A DNA stretch of 54,322 nucleotides from an uncultured Mediterraneibacter sp. (GTDB lineage: Bacteria; Bacillota; Clostridia; Lachnospirales; Lachnospiraceae): assembly GCA_944375765.1 (NCBI GenBank), contig CALWAR010000012.1, forward strand, positions 1 to 54,322, given 5' to 3'. The position numbers and the translations under genes were made by a program. This document shows, piece by piece, positions 37,921 through 47,798 of the stretch (its first letter is position 1; each line of letters begins with the position of its first letter). The notes below the pieces were generated by a model. That model made no database searches, was not told the origin of the DNA, and saw only the letters and a program-made list of their open reading frames with translations.

Positions 37921-38901
37921 ATGAACATACTTATAACAGGTGGAGCGGGATTTATAGGAAGTAATTTCATATATTATATATTTGAAAAGTATCCAGACTA
38001 TCACGTTATTTGTGTAGATGCCCTGACATATGCGGGGAATCTGGCTACTTTAGAAAAAGTCAGAAAATCAAAGAGATTTAAGTTCTATAAAGAGGATATC
38101 AGCAATAGAAAAGGGATTTATAAGATTTTTGAAGAGACCAGGCCGAATATCGTTGTAAATTTTGCTGCAGAAAGCCATGTGGATCGTTCAATTGAAGATC
38201 CTGATGTTTTTTTACAGACAAATGTAATCGGCACAGAAGTACTCTTAGATGCATGTAAAAAATATGGAAATATAAGATACCATCAGGTTTCAACAGATGA
38301 AGTCTACGGAGATCTGCCTTTAGACAGGCCTGATCTGCTTTTTACAGAACAGTCTAATGTAAAAGCAAGCAGTCCCTATTCTGCATCCAAAGCAGGCGCG
38401 GATTTACTTGTACAGGCATATTGCAGGACATATGGACTGCCCAGCACAATATCAAGGTGTTCTAATAATTATGGCCCTTACCAGTTTCCGGAAAAATTAA
38501 TTCCACTTACTATCTTAAAAGCCTTGAATAATGAGAAGATACCAGTATATGGAGATGGGAAGAACATACGTGACTGGCTGTATGTTGACGATCACTGCAA
38601 AGCGATAGATAAAATAATCCATCATGGTAAAATAGGCGAAGTCTATAATATAGGCGGAAATAATGAAAAAGAAAATATTGAGATTGTTCGATTGATTTGT
38701 AAAGAACTTAATAAACCTGAATCCCTTATTACATTCGTCGAAGATCGGAAAGGACATGATAAACGCTATGCAATTGATGCTTCCAAAATGTCTTCTGAAT
38801 TAAAATGGATTCCGGAAATGTCATTTGAAAAGGGAATAAAAAGTACTGTGTCATGGTACTTAAATCATATAGACTGGTGCAATACCGTATTGAATAAATA
38901 A
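37921..38901 (+). CDS. rfbB: dTDP-glucose 4,6-dehydratase
   Basis: This 326-residue extended SDR makes dTDP-4-keto-6-deoxyglucose. It has the NAD loop TGGAGFIGSNF, NFAAESHVDRSIEDP near 79, the catalytic region STDEVYGDLP near 122 and the YSASK pair near 155. Nine bases separate it from rfbA. Its product is the substrate expected for the aminotransferase at 42740. Confidence 0.96.
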   Translation: MNILITGGAGFIGSNFIYYIFEKYPDYHVICVDALTYAGNLATLEKVRKSKRFKFYKEDISNRKGIYKIFEETRPNIVVNFAAESHVDRSIEDPDVFLQTNVIGTEVLLDACKKYGNIRYHQVSTDEVYGDLPLDRPDLLFTEQSNVKASSPYSASKAGADLLVQAYCRTYGLPSTISRCSNNYGPYQFPEKLIPLTILKALNNEKIPVYGDGKNIRDWLYVDDHCKAIDKIIHHGKIGEVYNIGGNNEKENIEIVRLICKELNKPESLITFVEDRKGHDKRYAIDASKMSSELKWIPEMSFEKGIKSTVSWYLNHIDWCNTVLNK

Positions 38902-38926
38902 AAGATGCAATTAAGGAGATAAAGCA

Positions 38927-41900
38927 GTGGATAACACGATGAAACGACTTATGGATACAGTAAATCCGGCAAATGCTAAGGAAATTTTTGACTATCTTTA
39001 TGCAAAATTTCCAGATGTGATTTCAGGAAAAAACTTTACAGCACTGAAGTATTACAGCGGGGTTTTTGGAGGTGTGAGCCATCGTGACAGTTTTCACCCA
39101 TTGGGGATATATATATCTGGCTGGTTTTTGCCTGTCAATAACTATGACAGGATTGAGGTGTATTGCGGAGAAATATTTTTAGGGAATGCTAATTTGGGCG
39201 TCAGGCGGACTGATGTATACAAAAATTTTCCTTTCTATAATGAAAAAAACCCTGGTTTCGATATTTTTATAGGGCACCATTTACAAGAAATAAAATCAGG
39301 ACAGCCACTGGCAATTGTTGTTAAAAAGGGAAATCAAACTATTCGTAAAGAAATTATTTCGGTAGATGTTTACTCTCCTGATGATTCTATAAGCGAAATA
39401 AAACAGGGGATATCCAATCGAAAGAGAATTCTGGCGCCTACATTAACAAACAGACTTCCCATGATTTTAAAATTTGCTGATAAAATGCCAGAATATCAGT
39501 TTATCACATTGATTGAGGGGATGGAGAATAATCTGGAGGAAGTATACAGAACCTGTCAGCAAAAATATAGTCTTTTAAGTTCAGATTTAAATAGATTATC
39601 CATATTTATGATGGCAAAACTATTTTTAAGAAATCACTTTCCGGAAAATAGTGACGTGGATTTGAACAAAGATGAAAGATTACTCTTTGAGCAAGAGCCT
39701 TTTTTAAAGAATTCTGCTGAAATCATTGCAGAAAAATATAATGTAGCAGAAGAGTATTCCCAAAAATATGTTTGCACTGCTTATAAATATGTAACAAAAC
39801 TTCTTTTGACAATAAGACCAGAGGTAGTATTGCTATGGAATAAATTTGGCTATTTTCATCTCATATTTGACGGTTTGTGCAAAAAGTATGGCATTCCTGT
39901 TATTTATATGGAATCAGGACTGTTACCAGGAACGTTGATTTTTGAAACGTTTGGCCAAATGGGGGAGAGTTATCCCGCATTAAATTCCGGGGAATTTTCC
40001 AGTCTTCCGGTTACGGACGAAGAACTGCTTAAGGCCGCTGAACTCAGAGAAAGACTGTATGAAAATAAATTGAATCGGTGGACAAGTTCAGATCCCTCTG
40101 TTTATAAGAAAGATGAAGCATCTTTGGTTTTGGAACAACTTGATAAAGAGAAACCCACTCTTTTATACGCAGGGCAAAATGATTTTGAATCGGGACTTTT
40201 TCCCTATACAGAACACACGAAAAAATTTCATTCCCCTGTTTTTGGATCAAGCGATGAGGCTGCTGTTTTTTTAGGAAAGCTTGCTGCTGATAAAGGGTGG
40301 AACCTGATCTACAAACGTCATCCAATGATGCAGGGACGTTTGGCAATGGAACTCCCTGAAAATATAATTATAAGTGATAAAATTGATATCCATGATGCAA
40401 TTGATATAGCAGATGTAACAATTACTATTTTATCACAGACAAGTTATGTATCGTTAATCAGAAATAAGCCTGCTGTAATGCTTGGATATCATCAGTTAGC
40501 ACATAAAGGAATTATCTATGAAGCCTGGGATAAAAAGCAAATAGAAGAGAGTATTTCCAATGCTATAAAAGACGGATTTACTGACAGACAAAAAGCAAAT
40601 TTTATTAAACATATCGCTCAATTGTGTAAATATTATTTATACACAGACTTTGAAGATGATTCGGTCCAATATGGGAAAACCATGGAAGATCTTCTTGTAT
40701 TTATAGACCATGTAGTAGCGGATAATCAATCTGTAAATTATGACATATTATGCAAAATGAACGAGGATACAGTTCTTGTAGAAAAGGGGACTTTAAAAAA
40801 GTCTTCCCTTTCAGAATTTACACTGGATTTAAATTTAAAAGAAAAATTAAAGCGCAGAAATATAAAATATATTATAACGAACAGAGACTTCTGGCATATA
40901 GGGAAAAAGAGAGGCAGCATAGCTGAATTTCTGTCTGCTGACTGCACAGAAGAAACATTCTATAGGAATATGATGTATATTTCGCAGATTGAAACTAAAG
41001 ATCTGGAAGCAGGGAATTGGAAAGAGCAGTTTAAAAAAGTGCTCTTAACAGCTTTAAAACGCGGACCATATCATTTTGGACAGTTCCTCTACAGATGTGA
41101 AAATCTGCATGATGAGATTAAAAATCGGTTATTCATTGATGATGAAATTCAAAATGGGTTTGCAGAAGCATTAGAGATCATGCCCAAACAGATAATCGAA
41201 ATATGTGCCAAAGAGGATAAGAATGATTTGGTGAATGTGTGTTTCCTCATGATGAAAAACGCATTGAACAACCGGGATATGGAGAAAGAGAACCTGGTTA
41301 AGTGCATTGAAGAGATATTTGATGATGCAGCGGTCAGCGACAGGAGGAAAAGCAGTTTTTATGAGCTGATGTTCCAATGCGGTATGTTTACAGGAGAATA
41401 CCTGCGTCAATGGACACGTCTGCTGATGGATTCTACCGATAAAGATGTACTCAATTACTATGGCGGAATGGAGATGGGATGGATAGCATTTCTTCTTCCA
41501 GAATGTATATATCCAGAATATTATATTGAAAAGCGCAAACTTCTCGCTCATATTTCGGCTGTTATGGGCGGAACATACGAAAAAAAACAAGACAACGATG
41601 AAAACCGAAGAATTGCGCTTATGGTGACGGGGCTGCATGGAAAAAATAACGCATCAACTCAGTTGGAAATAGGTCTGGCAAACGAACTTTCCAGAAGAGG
41701 ATACGATGTTACTATTTTTGTGGCTGATACTCAATTTATAAACTCGGATAATTTGTTTCCGGTTATGCCTGTGGCAAAAAGAACAAACTTTTCTACGATA
41801 TTTAGGAATCAACATTTTCTTATGAAAGATAATTATGTTGAAATTAAATATTTTGACGAGACTGCTTCTGCTGAAGACCGGTATCATGCATATGTAAAAG

Positions 41901-42703
41901 CTATTTATGAGTATAATCCGCTGGCCATACTGGATATAACGAATGATAACGCCATTTATAATCCGCAGCTTTTGAATGATTTTCCGGTATTTTCTATTCC
42001 GTTAAACGGATATAGCAGCAGTGCCTCATATACATGCTATATTGCAAGAAATATTGATCTGGTAAAACAGTGTAATGAGATATATCACTCTGTAGACCTG
42101 GATAAATGCTATGAAGCAAATTTGTATATACCATGGGTAATTGGAGAAGAAAAATACGGGCGTGAAAAATACAGAATCAAAAGGGACGATTTTGTGATGA
42201 TTACTGTCGGAAACAGGCTTGAGTTTGAACTTACGGAAGAAGTCCAGCAGGGGATGAGGGAACTTCTTGACTGCAATAGAGACATGAAATGGATACTGGT
42301 AGGCAATATAAATAATAAATTTGAGTATTTACAGGATCTGGAAAATAGAAAACAGCTTATCTACTGGGGATATGAGAATAACCTGACTGCTTTGTACAAA
42401 ATGTGTGACATATACCTTGATCCGCCAAGAAGCGGAGGGGGAGGAAGCGTAGCCGGCGCTGTGCAGACAGGACTTCCCGCAGTAGTGTCAAAAGTGCCGT
42501 CAGATATTCTTCCATTCATAGGAGCAGAAAACGCTGCAGACGACTGGAATGGAGAACTTAAACTGGTTCTTGAACTTTATCACAGTAAAGTCAAACGAAA
42601 AAAATTAGCTAAAAGTCAGCAAGCTTCTTTAAGATCGGACAGATTCAAAATAGAAAACTTTGGCGGCGTACTGGAAAGAGCAATAAAAGATTTGAAATTC
42701 TAG
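38927..42703 (+). CDS. 1258-residue multidomain polysaccharide transferase
   Basis: Three regions are visible. Residues ~55-155 form a beta-rich 'GW' domain (ISGWFLPVNNYDRIEVY, GVRRTDVYKNFP) shared with the gene at 45650. Residues ~270-600 match the protein at 50998-52389 (WNKFGYFHLIFDGLC, IYMESGLLPGT, GQNDFESGLFPYTEHT, RHPMM), a capsule-synthesis/phosphoribosyl-like transferase type. Residues ~880-1255 are a GT-B-like domain (LMVTGLHGKNNASTQLEIGL; YLDPPRSGGGGSVAGAVQTG). It probably adds two sugars or one sugar plus a modification. GTG 38927 is preceded by AAGGAG. Confidence 0.8.
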   Translation: MDNTMKRLMDTVNPANAKEIFDYLYAKFPDVISGKNFTALKYYSGVFGGVSHRDSFHPLGIYISGWFLPVNNYDRIEVYCGEIFLGNANLGVRRTDVYKNFPFYNEKNPGFDIFIGHHLQEIKSGQPLAIVVKKGNQTIRKEIISVDVYSPDDSISEIKQGISNRKRILAPTLTNRLPMILKFADKMPEYQFITLIEGMENNLEEVYRTCQQKYSLLSSDLNRLSIFMMAKLFLRNHFPENSDVDLNKDERLLFEQEPFLKNSAEIIAEKYNVAEEYSQKYVCTAYKYVTKLLLTIRPEVVLLWNKFGYFHLIFDGLCKKYGIPVIYMESGLLPGTLIFETFGQMGESYPALNSGEFSSLPVTDEELLKAAELRERLYENKLNRWTSSDPSVYKKDEASLVLEQLDKEKPTLLYAGQNDFESGLFPYTEHTKKFHSPVFGSSDEAAVFLGKLAADKGWNLIYKRHPMMQGRLAMELPENIIISDKIDIHDAIDIADVTITILSQTSYVSLIRNKPAVMLGYHQLAHKGIIYEAWDKKQIEESISNAIKDGFTDRQKANFIKHIAQLCKYYLYTDFEDDSVQYGKTMEDLLVFIDHVVADNQSVNYDILCKMNEDTVLVEKGTLKKSSLSEFTLDLNLKEKLKRRNIKYIITNRDFWHIGKKRGSIAEFLSADCTEETFYRNMMYISQIETKDLEAGNWKEQFKKVLLTALKRGPYHFGQFLYRCENLHDEIKNRLFIDDEIQNGFAEALEIMPKQIIEICAKEDKNDLVNVCFLMMKNALNNRDMEKENLVKCIEEIFDDAAVSDRRKSSFYELMFQCGMFTGEYLRQWTRLLMDSTDKDVLNYYGGMEMGWIAFLLPECIYPEYYIEKRKLLAHISAVMGGTYEKKQDNDENRRIALMVTGLHGKNNASTQLEIGLANELSRRGYDVTIFVADTQFINSDNLFPVMPVAKRTNFSTIFRNQHFLMKDNYVEIKYFDETASAEDRYHAYVKAIYEYNPLAILDITNDNAIYNPQLLNDFPVFSIPLNGYSSSASYTCYIARNIDLVKQCNEIYHSVDLDKCYEANLYIPWVIGEEKYGREKYRIKRDDFVMITVGNRLEFELTEEVQQGMRELLDCNRDMKWILVGNINNKFEYLQDLENRKQLIYWGYENNLTALYKMCDIYLDPPRSGGGGSVAGAVQTGLPAVVSKVPSDILPFIGAENAADDWNGELKLVLELYHSKVKRKKLAKSQQASLRSDRFKIENFGGVLERAIKDLKF

Positions 42704-42739
42704 GGTATGCTGACAAAATATCGCAAAAGGAGAATGTCT

Positions 42740-43858
42740 ATGGACGAGAAAATTATACATGTGGTAAGTCCTTCAATGCCTCCCTTTGAAGAATTTACAA
42801 AAGAGATTTATTCTATCTGGGAGACAAAACAGTTAACAAATTCAGGGCCTAAACATGCTTTATTCCAAAGAAAATTAGAGGAATTTCTTAATGTAAAACA
42901 TGTTTCTCTTTTTGCTAACGGGCATTTGGCGCTTGAAGCAGGAATACAGGCATTAGATTTGAAAGGCGAGGTGATTACTACACCATTTACCTTTGTTTCC
43001 ACAACCCAGGCGATTTTAAGATGCGGACTGACTCCGGTTTTTTGCGATATTTCAACAGATGATTATACGATAGATGCTTCTAAAATAGAGGCTCTGATCA
43101 CTGAGAACACAAGTGCAATTCTGCCGGTTCATGTATATGGGAATATCTGCAATGACGAAATGATAGAAAAAATTGCTAAAAAGCATAATCTTAAAGTGAT
43201 ATATGATGCGGCGCACGCGTTTGGCGAAACTTACAAAGGCAGGAATGTGGCTGAACTGGGAGATATGTCCATGTTTAGTTTTCATGCAACAAAAGTCTTT
43301 AATTCAGTAGAGGGCGGATGCCTTGCCTTTTCTGACGATACAAAAGAAGATGTATTAAACAGCCTGAAACAGTTCGGGCAAATGGCGCATACGGACAGCG
43401 TGCCTTATGTGGGCACTAATGCTAAAATGTCAGAACTTCATGCAGCTATGGGACTGTTAAATCTTAAATACCTCAGTACCTATATTGAAAAAAGGAAAAA
43501 AGTTGTTTCGCTTTATCGAGACAGACTTTCACAAGCACAAGGGATCCGTCTATGCAAAGAAAAGGCAGAAGTGATCTATAATTATTCATATTTTCCGGTT
43601 TTGATAGATGCTGATGCATCAGGAACTACACGAGATATCGTGTGTCAAAAGTTACAACAGAATAATATATATGCCAGAAAATATTTTTATCCTCTTACCA
43701 GTGATCTTGAGTGCTGCAGAAAAAGGAATATTGATGCGTACGTGCCAGTTGCAAAATATGTCTCTGACAGTATTCTGACATTGCCTTGTTACTCAGATCT
43801 GGAACTTGATGATGTGGATAAAATATGTGATATCATTTTGCAGGAAATTCAAGGTTAA
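42740..43858 (+). CDS. DegT/DnrJ/EryC1/StrS sugar aminotransferase (VioA-like)
   Basis: This 372-residue PLP enzyme has TTPFTFVSTTQAI near 81, YDAAHAFGETYKG with the cofactor Asp near 156, and the PLP lysine 185 in MFSFHATKVFNSVEGG. With rfbA and rfbB nearby it should aminate dTDP-4-keto-6-deoxyglucose to a 4-amino-4,6-dideoxyhexose (Qui4N or Fuc4N); the stereochemistry cannot be read from sequence. ATG 42740 has AAAGGAG seven bases upstream; an ATG two codons before is too close. Confidence 0.88.
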   Translation: MDEKIIHVVSPSMPPFEEFTKEIYSIWETKQLTNSGPKHALFQRKLEEFLNVKHVSLFANGHLALEAGIQALDLKGEVITTPFTFVSTTQAILRCGLTPVFCDISTDDYTIDASKIEALITENTSAILPVHVYGNICNDEMIEKIAKKHNLKVIYDAAHAFGETYKGRNVAELGDMSMFSFHATKVFNSVEGGCLAFSDDTKEDVLNSLKQFGQMAHTDSVPYVGTNAKMSELHAAMGLLNLKYLSTYIEKRKKVVSLYRDRLSQAQGIRLCKEKAEVIYNYSYFPVLIDADASGTTRDIVCQKLQQNNIYARKYFYPLTSDLECCRKRNIDAYVPVAKYVSDSILTLPCYSDLELDDVDKICDIILQEIQG

Positions 43859-43918
43859 GTAAAGACGTTATAATCTATACACATCCATAAATTCAAAGAT
43901 GTCTATTGGAGGAAAGTA

Positions 43919-44623
43919 ATGAAATTAGGAATTATGCAGCCATATTTTGTCCCGTATATCGGCTATTGGCAGCTAATGAATGTAGTAGATAAATATGTTA
44001 TATATGATGATGTTAATTTTATAAAAGGCGGATGGATTAACAGAAACCGTATTTTAGTTAATGGAGAGACGAAATACTACAATATACCAATGTTAGGAGC
44101 CAGTCCACATAAATTGATTAATGAGGTAAAAGTAAATCTTGATGATAGACTTGTTTCTAAAAATTTAAGAATAATTGAAGGAGCATACAAGAAAGCTCCT
44201 TATTACAATAATGTTCTTCCACTAATTGAGCAAGTGTTAAGATGTAAAAAAAGCAATATCGCAGAGTTTATTGAAGAATCTTTCTATATTATAAATGAGT
44301 ATCTGGGAATAGAAACACAACTTATTATGTCTTCGTCTTTGGATAAAGACAATAGTTTAAAAGGCCAGGATAAAGTACTCTCGATATGCAAATTACTAAA
44401 TGCATCTGAATATTATAATTCATCTGGCGGACAAGAACTATATTCTTTTTCAGATTTTAAAAGTCAGGGAATTATACTGAAGTTTTTAAAATCAAAAGAG
44501 GTTATATATAAACAATTTGACAATGAATTTAAGGACAATTTATCGATATTGGATGTAATGATGTTCAACAGTCAAGAACAAGTCAGGGAATTCTTGAATA
44601 AATTTGACATTGTGACAGAGTAG
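43919..44623 (+). CDS. WbqC family protein
   Basis: This 234-residue protein has the diagnostic opening KLGIMQPYFVPYIGYWQLM, the strand YVIYDDVNFIKGGWINRN near 39, and SGGQELYSFSDF near 163. WbqC-type proteins occur with amino-sugar and acyl-transfer genes in O-antigen loci. Their activity is not well established; a role in joining an acyl or amino acid group to an amino sugar is suspected. GGAGGAAAG precedes ATG 43919. Confidence 0.9.
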   Translation: MKLGIMQPYFVPYIGYWQLMNVVDKYVIYDDVNFIKGGWINRNRILVNGETKYYNIPMLGASPHKLINEVKVNLDDRLVSKNLRIIEGAYKKAPYYNNVLPLIEQVLRCKKSNIAEFIEESFYIINEYLGIETQLIMSSSLDKDNSLKGQDKVLSICKLLNASEYYNSSGGQELYSFSDFKSQGIILKFLKSKEVIYKQFDNEFKDNLSILDVMMFNSQEQVREFLNKFDIVTE

Positions 44624-44666
44624 TTTAATTATTGCTAAAAAGGATTAAAGGCAAGGGGGGAGTCTC

Positions 44667-45629
44667 ATGAAAGAATTTGGAGGATATTTAGAGCTGGACC
44701 AATATCATGGAAAAGAATATTATCCACATTTTATTTCACTTAATTGTGGGAGAAACTGTCTTGCATTTTTAATTGAATCAAGAAAGATTGAAAAGGTTTA
44801 TTTGCCGTATTTCCTTTGTGATTCCGTGAAGCATATATGCCAAAAATACGGTGTGATGTCTGAGCATTATCATATTGACGCAGCGTTTAAGCCTGTATTT
44901 AAGAAAATACTTAAAGAATCTGAGTTTTTATATGTCGTAAATTATTACGGACAACTGAATGATGACTATTTAAAGCATCTAAAAGCCAGATATTCTAATT
45001 TGATTTTAGATTATACACAGGCGTTTTTTCAAAAGCCGATAGAAAATATCGACACTATATTTACTTGCAGAAAATATTTTGGACTAGCTGACGGAGCTTA
45101 TCTGTCAACAGATTGCATGCCGGTTAGAGAATATCCTGTGGATGTGTCATATGACCGTATGAGTTTTATTTTGGGAAGATATGAACATCCTGCTTCAGAA
45201 TTCTATGAGGAATATGTAAAAAATAATGATTATTTTAATTCACAGCCTATCAAATATACTTCAAGATTGACAAAGAATTTACTGAAAGGAATTGATTATG
45301 ATTTTGTTAAAAAAAGGAGAGAGGAGAATTTTGACTATCTCCATTATCGATTAGGCGGTAAAAATCAACTAAGTATTAAACGGCCAGAAGGCCCGTTTTC
45401 ATATCCTTTTCTTACAGAAAACGGATATACAATCCGAAAGTATCTTCAAGATCGGAATATATATGTTGCTATGTTATGGCCGGAGGTACGAGAAATATGT
45501 AACGAAAAAATGACAGAATATAGATTGGCATCTGATATTTTGCCGCTTCCAATTGACCAGAGATATGATCAGAACGATATGAGGATAATTGCAGATACAG
45601 TGTTAGAATTAGTAAGCATTTATAACTAA
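44667..45629 (+). CDS. PLP-transferase-fold protein, DegT-related, unknown substrate
   Basis: The 320-residue protein has the reduced aminotransferase-like pattern FISLNCGRNCLAFLIES, VYLPYFLCDSV, LILDYTQAFF near 112 and CRKYFGLADGAYL near 133, in which the Lys of RKYFG stands where PLP would bind. It is shorter than normal sugar aminotransferases. It may be a second aminotransferase, or a carrier-bound substrate enzyme related to the nearby FkbH set. AAGGGGGGAG lies upstream. The gene is A+T-rich. Confidence 0.65.
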   Translation: MKEFGGYLELDQYHGKEYYPHFISLNCGRNCLAFLIESRKIEKVYLPYFLCDSVKHICQKYGVMSEHYHIDAAFKPVFKKILKESEFLYVVNYYGQLNDDYLKHLKARYSNLILDYTQAFFQKPIENIDTIFTCRKYFGLADGAYLSTDCMPVREYPVDVSYDRMSFILGRYEHPASEFYEEYVKNNDYFNSQPIKYTSRLTKNLLKGIDYDFVKKRREENFDYLHYRLGGKNQLSIKRPEGPFSYPFLTENGYTIRKYLQDRNIYVAMLWPEVREICNEKMTEYRLASDILPLPIDQRYDQNDMRIIADTVLELVSIYN

Positions 45630-45649
45630 ATTTTGTTGGAGGAACAACT

Positions 45650-46387
45650 ATGAAAAAACTTCAAGGCGGGATTAGCCAAAATGGAAGTATATATTACAAG
45701 AATGAGAACTGCCTGGCGATATATGGATGGCTTTATCCCAGATCATCATATGACCAGATATCTGTTTATTATAATAATAAGCATATAGGAAATGATTCAC
45801 TGGGCATTGACAGACCCGATGTTTTTCAGCATTATCCGACAGAAGAGGGGATGAAATCAGGGTTTAAATTTAGTGTTAAATTAGATGACTTTGACACACA
45901 GGATCCTGTAGTTTTTCTTGTAGTTAAAAAAGGGACAGAAGTAATTACAAGTTTGATAGAAAACGTTACAGTCTATAAATATTGTAATAAATTTACAGAA
46001 TGTATAGAAAAGTATAAGCTTTTGCCAAACGAAAGAACGGACAGTTTTTTATTTACAAGATGGATCGATTCGGATGATGACGCTGAATATTATAGAACTG
46101 GTATATATGAGGGATTATTTAAACGTTTAGAAAATACAGAGAAAAACGGACACAAAATAGTTGTTTCAGGGGAAAACTGGTACAGTTTATGCGCTGAACT
46201 GGAAGAAAAGGGATATATTCCATTAAAGGATTTTATACCGATATGGTATTACTTTTTTATAAAAGATTCAAGAATAAGATTTGATGTAATAGTGAACGAA
46301 CTTGACGATCAAAAAGCGCTGGAATATATAGATTTTTTGAAAAAATTAGGGGGGGGGTTGTATTCTTATATGGAAATTGTCAAGTGA
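45650..46387 (+). CDS. N-terminal part of a frame-split GW-domain/WcbI protein
   Basis: This 245-residue frame begins with a beta-rich domain (LAIYGWLYPRSSYDQISVY, GIDRPDVFQHYP, SGFKFSV) shared with the 1258-residue transferase, then a Rossmann-like region (KIVVSGENWYSLCAELEEKG). It crosses nine G residues at 46349-46357 and stops soon after. In the next frame the sequence continues at once as VVFLYGNCQVKKLGEIL, the start of a WcbI domain. With ten or seven G residues the two frames join into one ~515- or ~514-residue protein. GGAGGAAC precedes ATG 45650. Confidence 0.8.
   Translation: MKKLQGGISQNGSIYYKNENCLAIYGWLYPRSSYDQISVYYNNKHIGNDSLGIDRPDVFQHYPTEEGMKSGFKFSVKLDDFDTQDPVVFLVVKKGTEVITSLIENVTVYKYCNKFTECIEKYKLLPNERTDSFLFTRWIDSDDDAEYYRTGIYEGLFKRLENTEKNGHKIVVSGENWYSLCAELEEKGYIPLKDFIPIWYYFFIKDSRIRFDVIVNELDDQKALEYIDFLKKLGGGLYSYMEIVK
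46349..46357 (+). repeat. Nine-G homopolymer inside a coding frame
   Basis: TTA is followed by GGGGGGGGG and then TTG. In this A+T-rich gene such a tract is conspicuous. It sits exactly at the point where the coding frame of the GW/WcbI protein breaks, so slipped-strand change of one base would switch the full-length protein on or off. Confidence 0.9.
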
Positions 46388-47196
46388 AAAAACTGGGCGA
46401 AATTCTTGCTAAAGACAGCGGATTTGCAAAAGATTACATTGTTGTAGATCTGCCGACTATATTTTCAATTAACGGGAAATGGCTTCCGCTTATCAGGAAG
46501 ATGATAAAGAAAGCAGACATTTTGATTTATCAAAATATCGATGTAAATAACAGGTTTTCGGCAGTTCTTTCTACGCAGTATCTTCTGTCTGCATGTAAGG
46601 AAGACTGTAAACTGGTTTGTATTCCAAACATGTATTTTAGAGGATATTGGCCACAATATTGTAAAAATAAGTATGCATATCTTACCAGAGGTTATGATGT
46701 GTGTCCCTATGGAGACTCAAATCTAAATTCGGCATATGAAAAAGGAGAGAGTTTAGAAAACGTATTAAAAAATATAGAGAATGAGCAGTATTATTCTGAA
46801 GAAACCTGTGAGAAAAATGTAGCTGATAGCCTGTTGGAGCTAAAAAACAGAGAAGACAGGTGTGATATAAAAATATCAGATTATATAGCAAAATACTACA
46901 AGAAAGACAGGTTGTTTTACGCTGTCAATCATCCAACTTTACAGTTATATTATGAAATGGTAAAAAGGATACTGTACTATCTGGATTATAAAAATCCAGA
47001 GTTTTCGTCTAAAACAAATGAGCAGGACGGGATTGAGGTTCCTATATATCCCTCTGTTGCAAAAGGACTGGGATTAGAATTTGAAATCAAACCAGGATAT
47101 TTTTATAAACACTTTTTCCCCCAGAAACTTTCAATGTATGACTGGATGAAAAAATATATAAACTATTGTTTTGAACAACGACCATCCAATATTTGA
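46384..47196 (+). CDS. WcbI-type polysaccharide biosynthesis domain, C-terminal part of the frame-split protein
   Basis: The frame is open upstream through the G tract and includes the family motif YGNCQ (just before GTG 46384), then ILIYQNIDVNNRFSAVLSTQ, CIPNMYFRGYWPQ and CPYGDSNLNSAYEKG. This matches the WcbI family, proposed acetyl- or acyl-modifying enzymes of capsule synthesis. GTG 46384 has no ribosome site and would cut off GNCQ, so independent translation is unlikely. It is best read as the second half of the protein starting at 45650. Confidence 0.78.
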   Translation: MKKLGEILAKDSGFAKDYIVVDLPTIFSINGKWLPLIRKMIKKADILIYQNIDVNNRFSAVLSTQYLLSACKEDCKLVCIPNMYFRGYWPQYCKNKYAYLTRGYDVCPYGDSNLNSAYEKGESLENVLKNIENEQYYSEETCEKNVADSLLELKNREDRCDIKISDYIAKYYKKDRLFYAVNHPTLQLYYEMVKRILYYLDYKNPEFSSKTNEQDGIEVPIYPSVAKGLGLEFEIKPGYFYKHFFPQKLSMYDWMKKYINYCFEQRPSNI

Positions 47197-47225
47197 AGTG
47201 ATTTTAGGAAAGGAAATATCAGGCT

Positions 47226-47798
47226 ATGATAATAAAAAATGGCTGCGCGACACTCAGAGCGATCGAGAAAACAGATTTTGAGCTGCTTTTATATCTGATT
47301 AATGCCCCGGAGATAGAAGAAATGATCGGCGGATGGGCTCTGCCTGTCAGCAGGACAGCGCAGGAAAAATGGATAGAAAGTTATTCAAACACAGAAAAGA
47401 ATATAAAACTTATGATTGAACTGACAAATGGAAAAACAATAGGCATGATGATGCTGTCCAATATTGACTGGAAAAACAGGACAGCTTTGCTGGAATATAA
47501 GACCGGTGCGCCAGTGGAAGACCGAATACGGGGAGATATGCTTGATGCCATTAACGGAATGTTAGATTATGCATTCGGAGAGCTGGGTATGAACTGTGTG
47601 ACCGCTACAATTCAGGAGGAAAACAAATTTTCACTTAAGCTCTGTAAAAGAGCCGGCTTTGTAGAAGAAGGAATCTTGAGGCAGAGGATTTATAAAAGAG
47701 GCGCTTATAGAAATCAGATAGAGCTGTCAATTTTGCGAAATGAATTTTTTAAAATCTGCGGAAAGGAATCAAAAGCTAATGAAAATGCAGGAACATGA
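47226..47798 (+). CDS. GNAT family acyltransferase (RimL-like)
   Basis: This 190-residue GNAT protein has the N-terminal strand CATLRAIEKTDFELLLYLIN, the acyl-CoA-binding motif A region APVEDRIRGDMLDAINGML near 98 and the typical ending FSLKLCKRAGFVEEGILRQRIYKRGAYRN. Beside the VioA-like aminotransferase it is a good candidate to N-acylate the 4-amino sugar, using CoA or the adjacent carrier protein as donor. The end overlaps the FkbH gene. Confidence 0.88.
   Translation: MIIKNGCATLRAIEKTDFELLLYLINAPEIEEMIGGWALPVSRTAQEKWIESYSNTEKNIKLMIELTNGKTIGMMMLSNIDWKNRTALLEYKTGAPVEDRIRGDMLDAINGMLDYAFGELGMNCVTATIQEENKFSLKLCKRAGFVEEGILRQRIYKRGAYRNQIELSILRNEFFKICGKESKANENAGT

Noticed and set aside
36997-38901. 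dTDP-rhamnose pathway
   Set aside because: Only rfbA and rfbB are present; rfbC and rfbD are missing and a VioA-like aminotransferase follows, so an amino sugar is the better reading.
46384-47196. Independent gene starting at GTG 46384
   Set aside because: No ribosome site precedes it and the conserved YGNCQ motif lies upstream of the GTG in the same frame.
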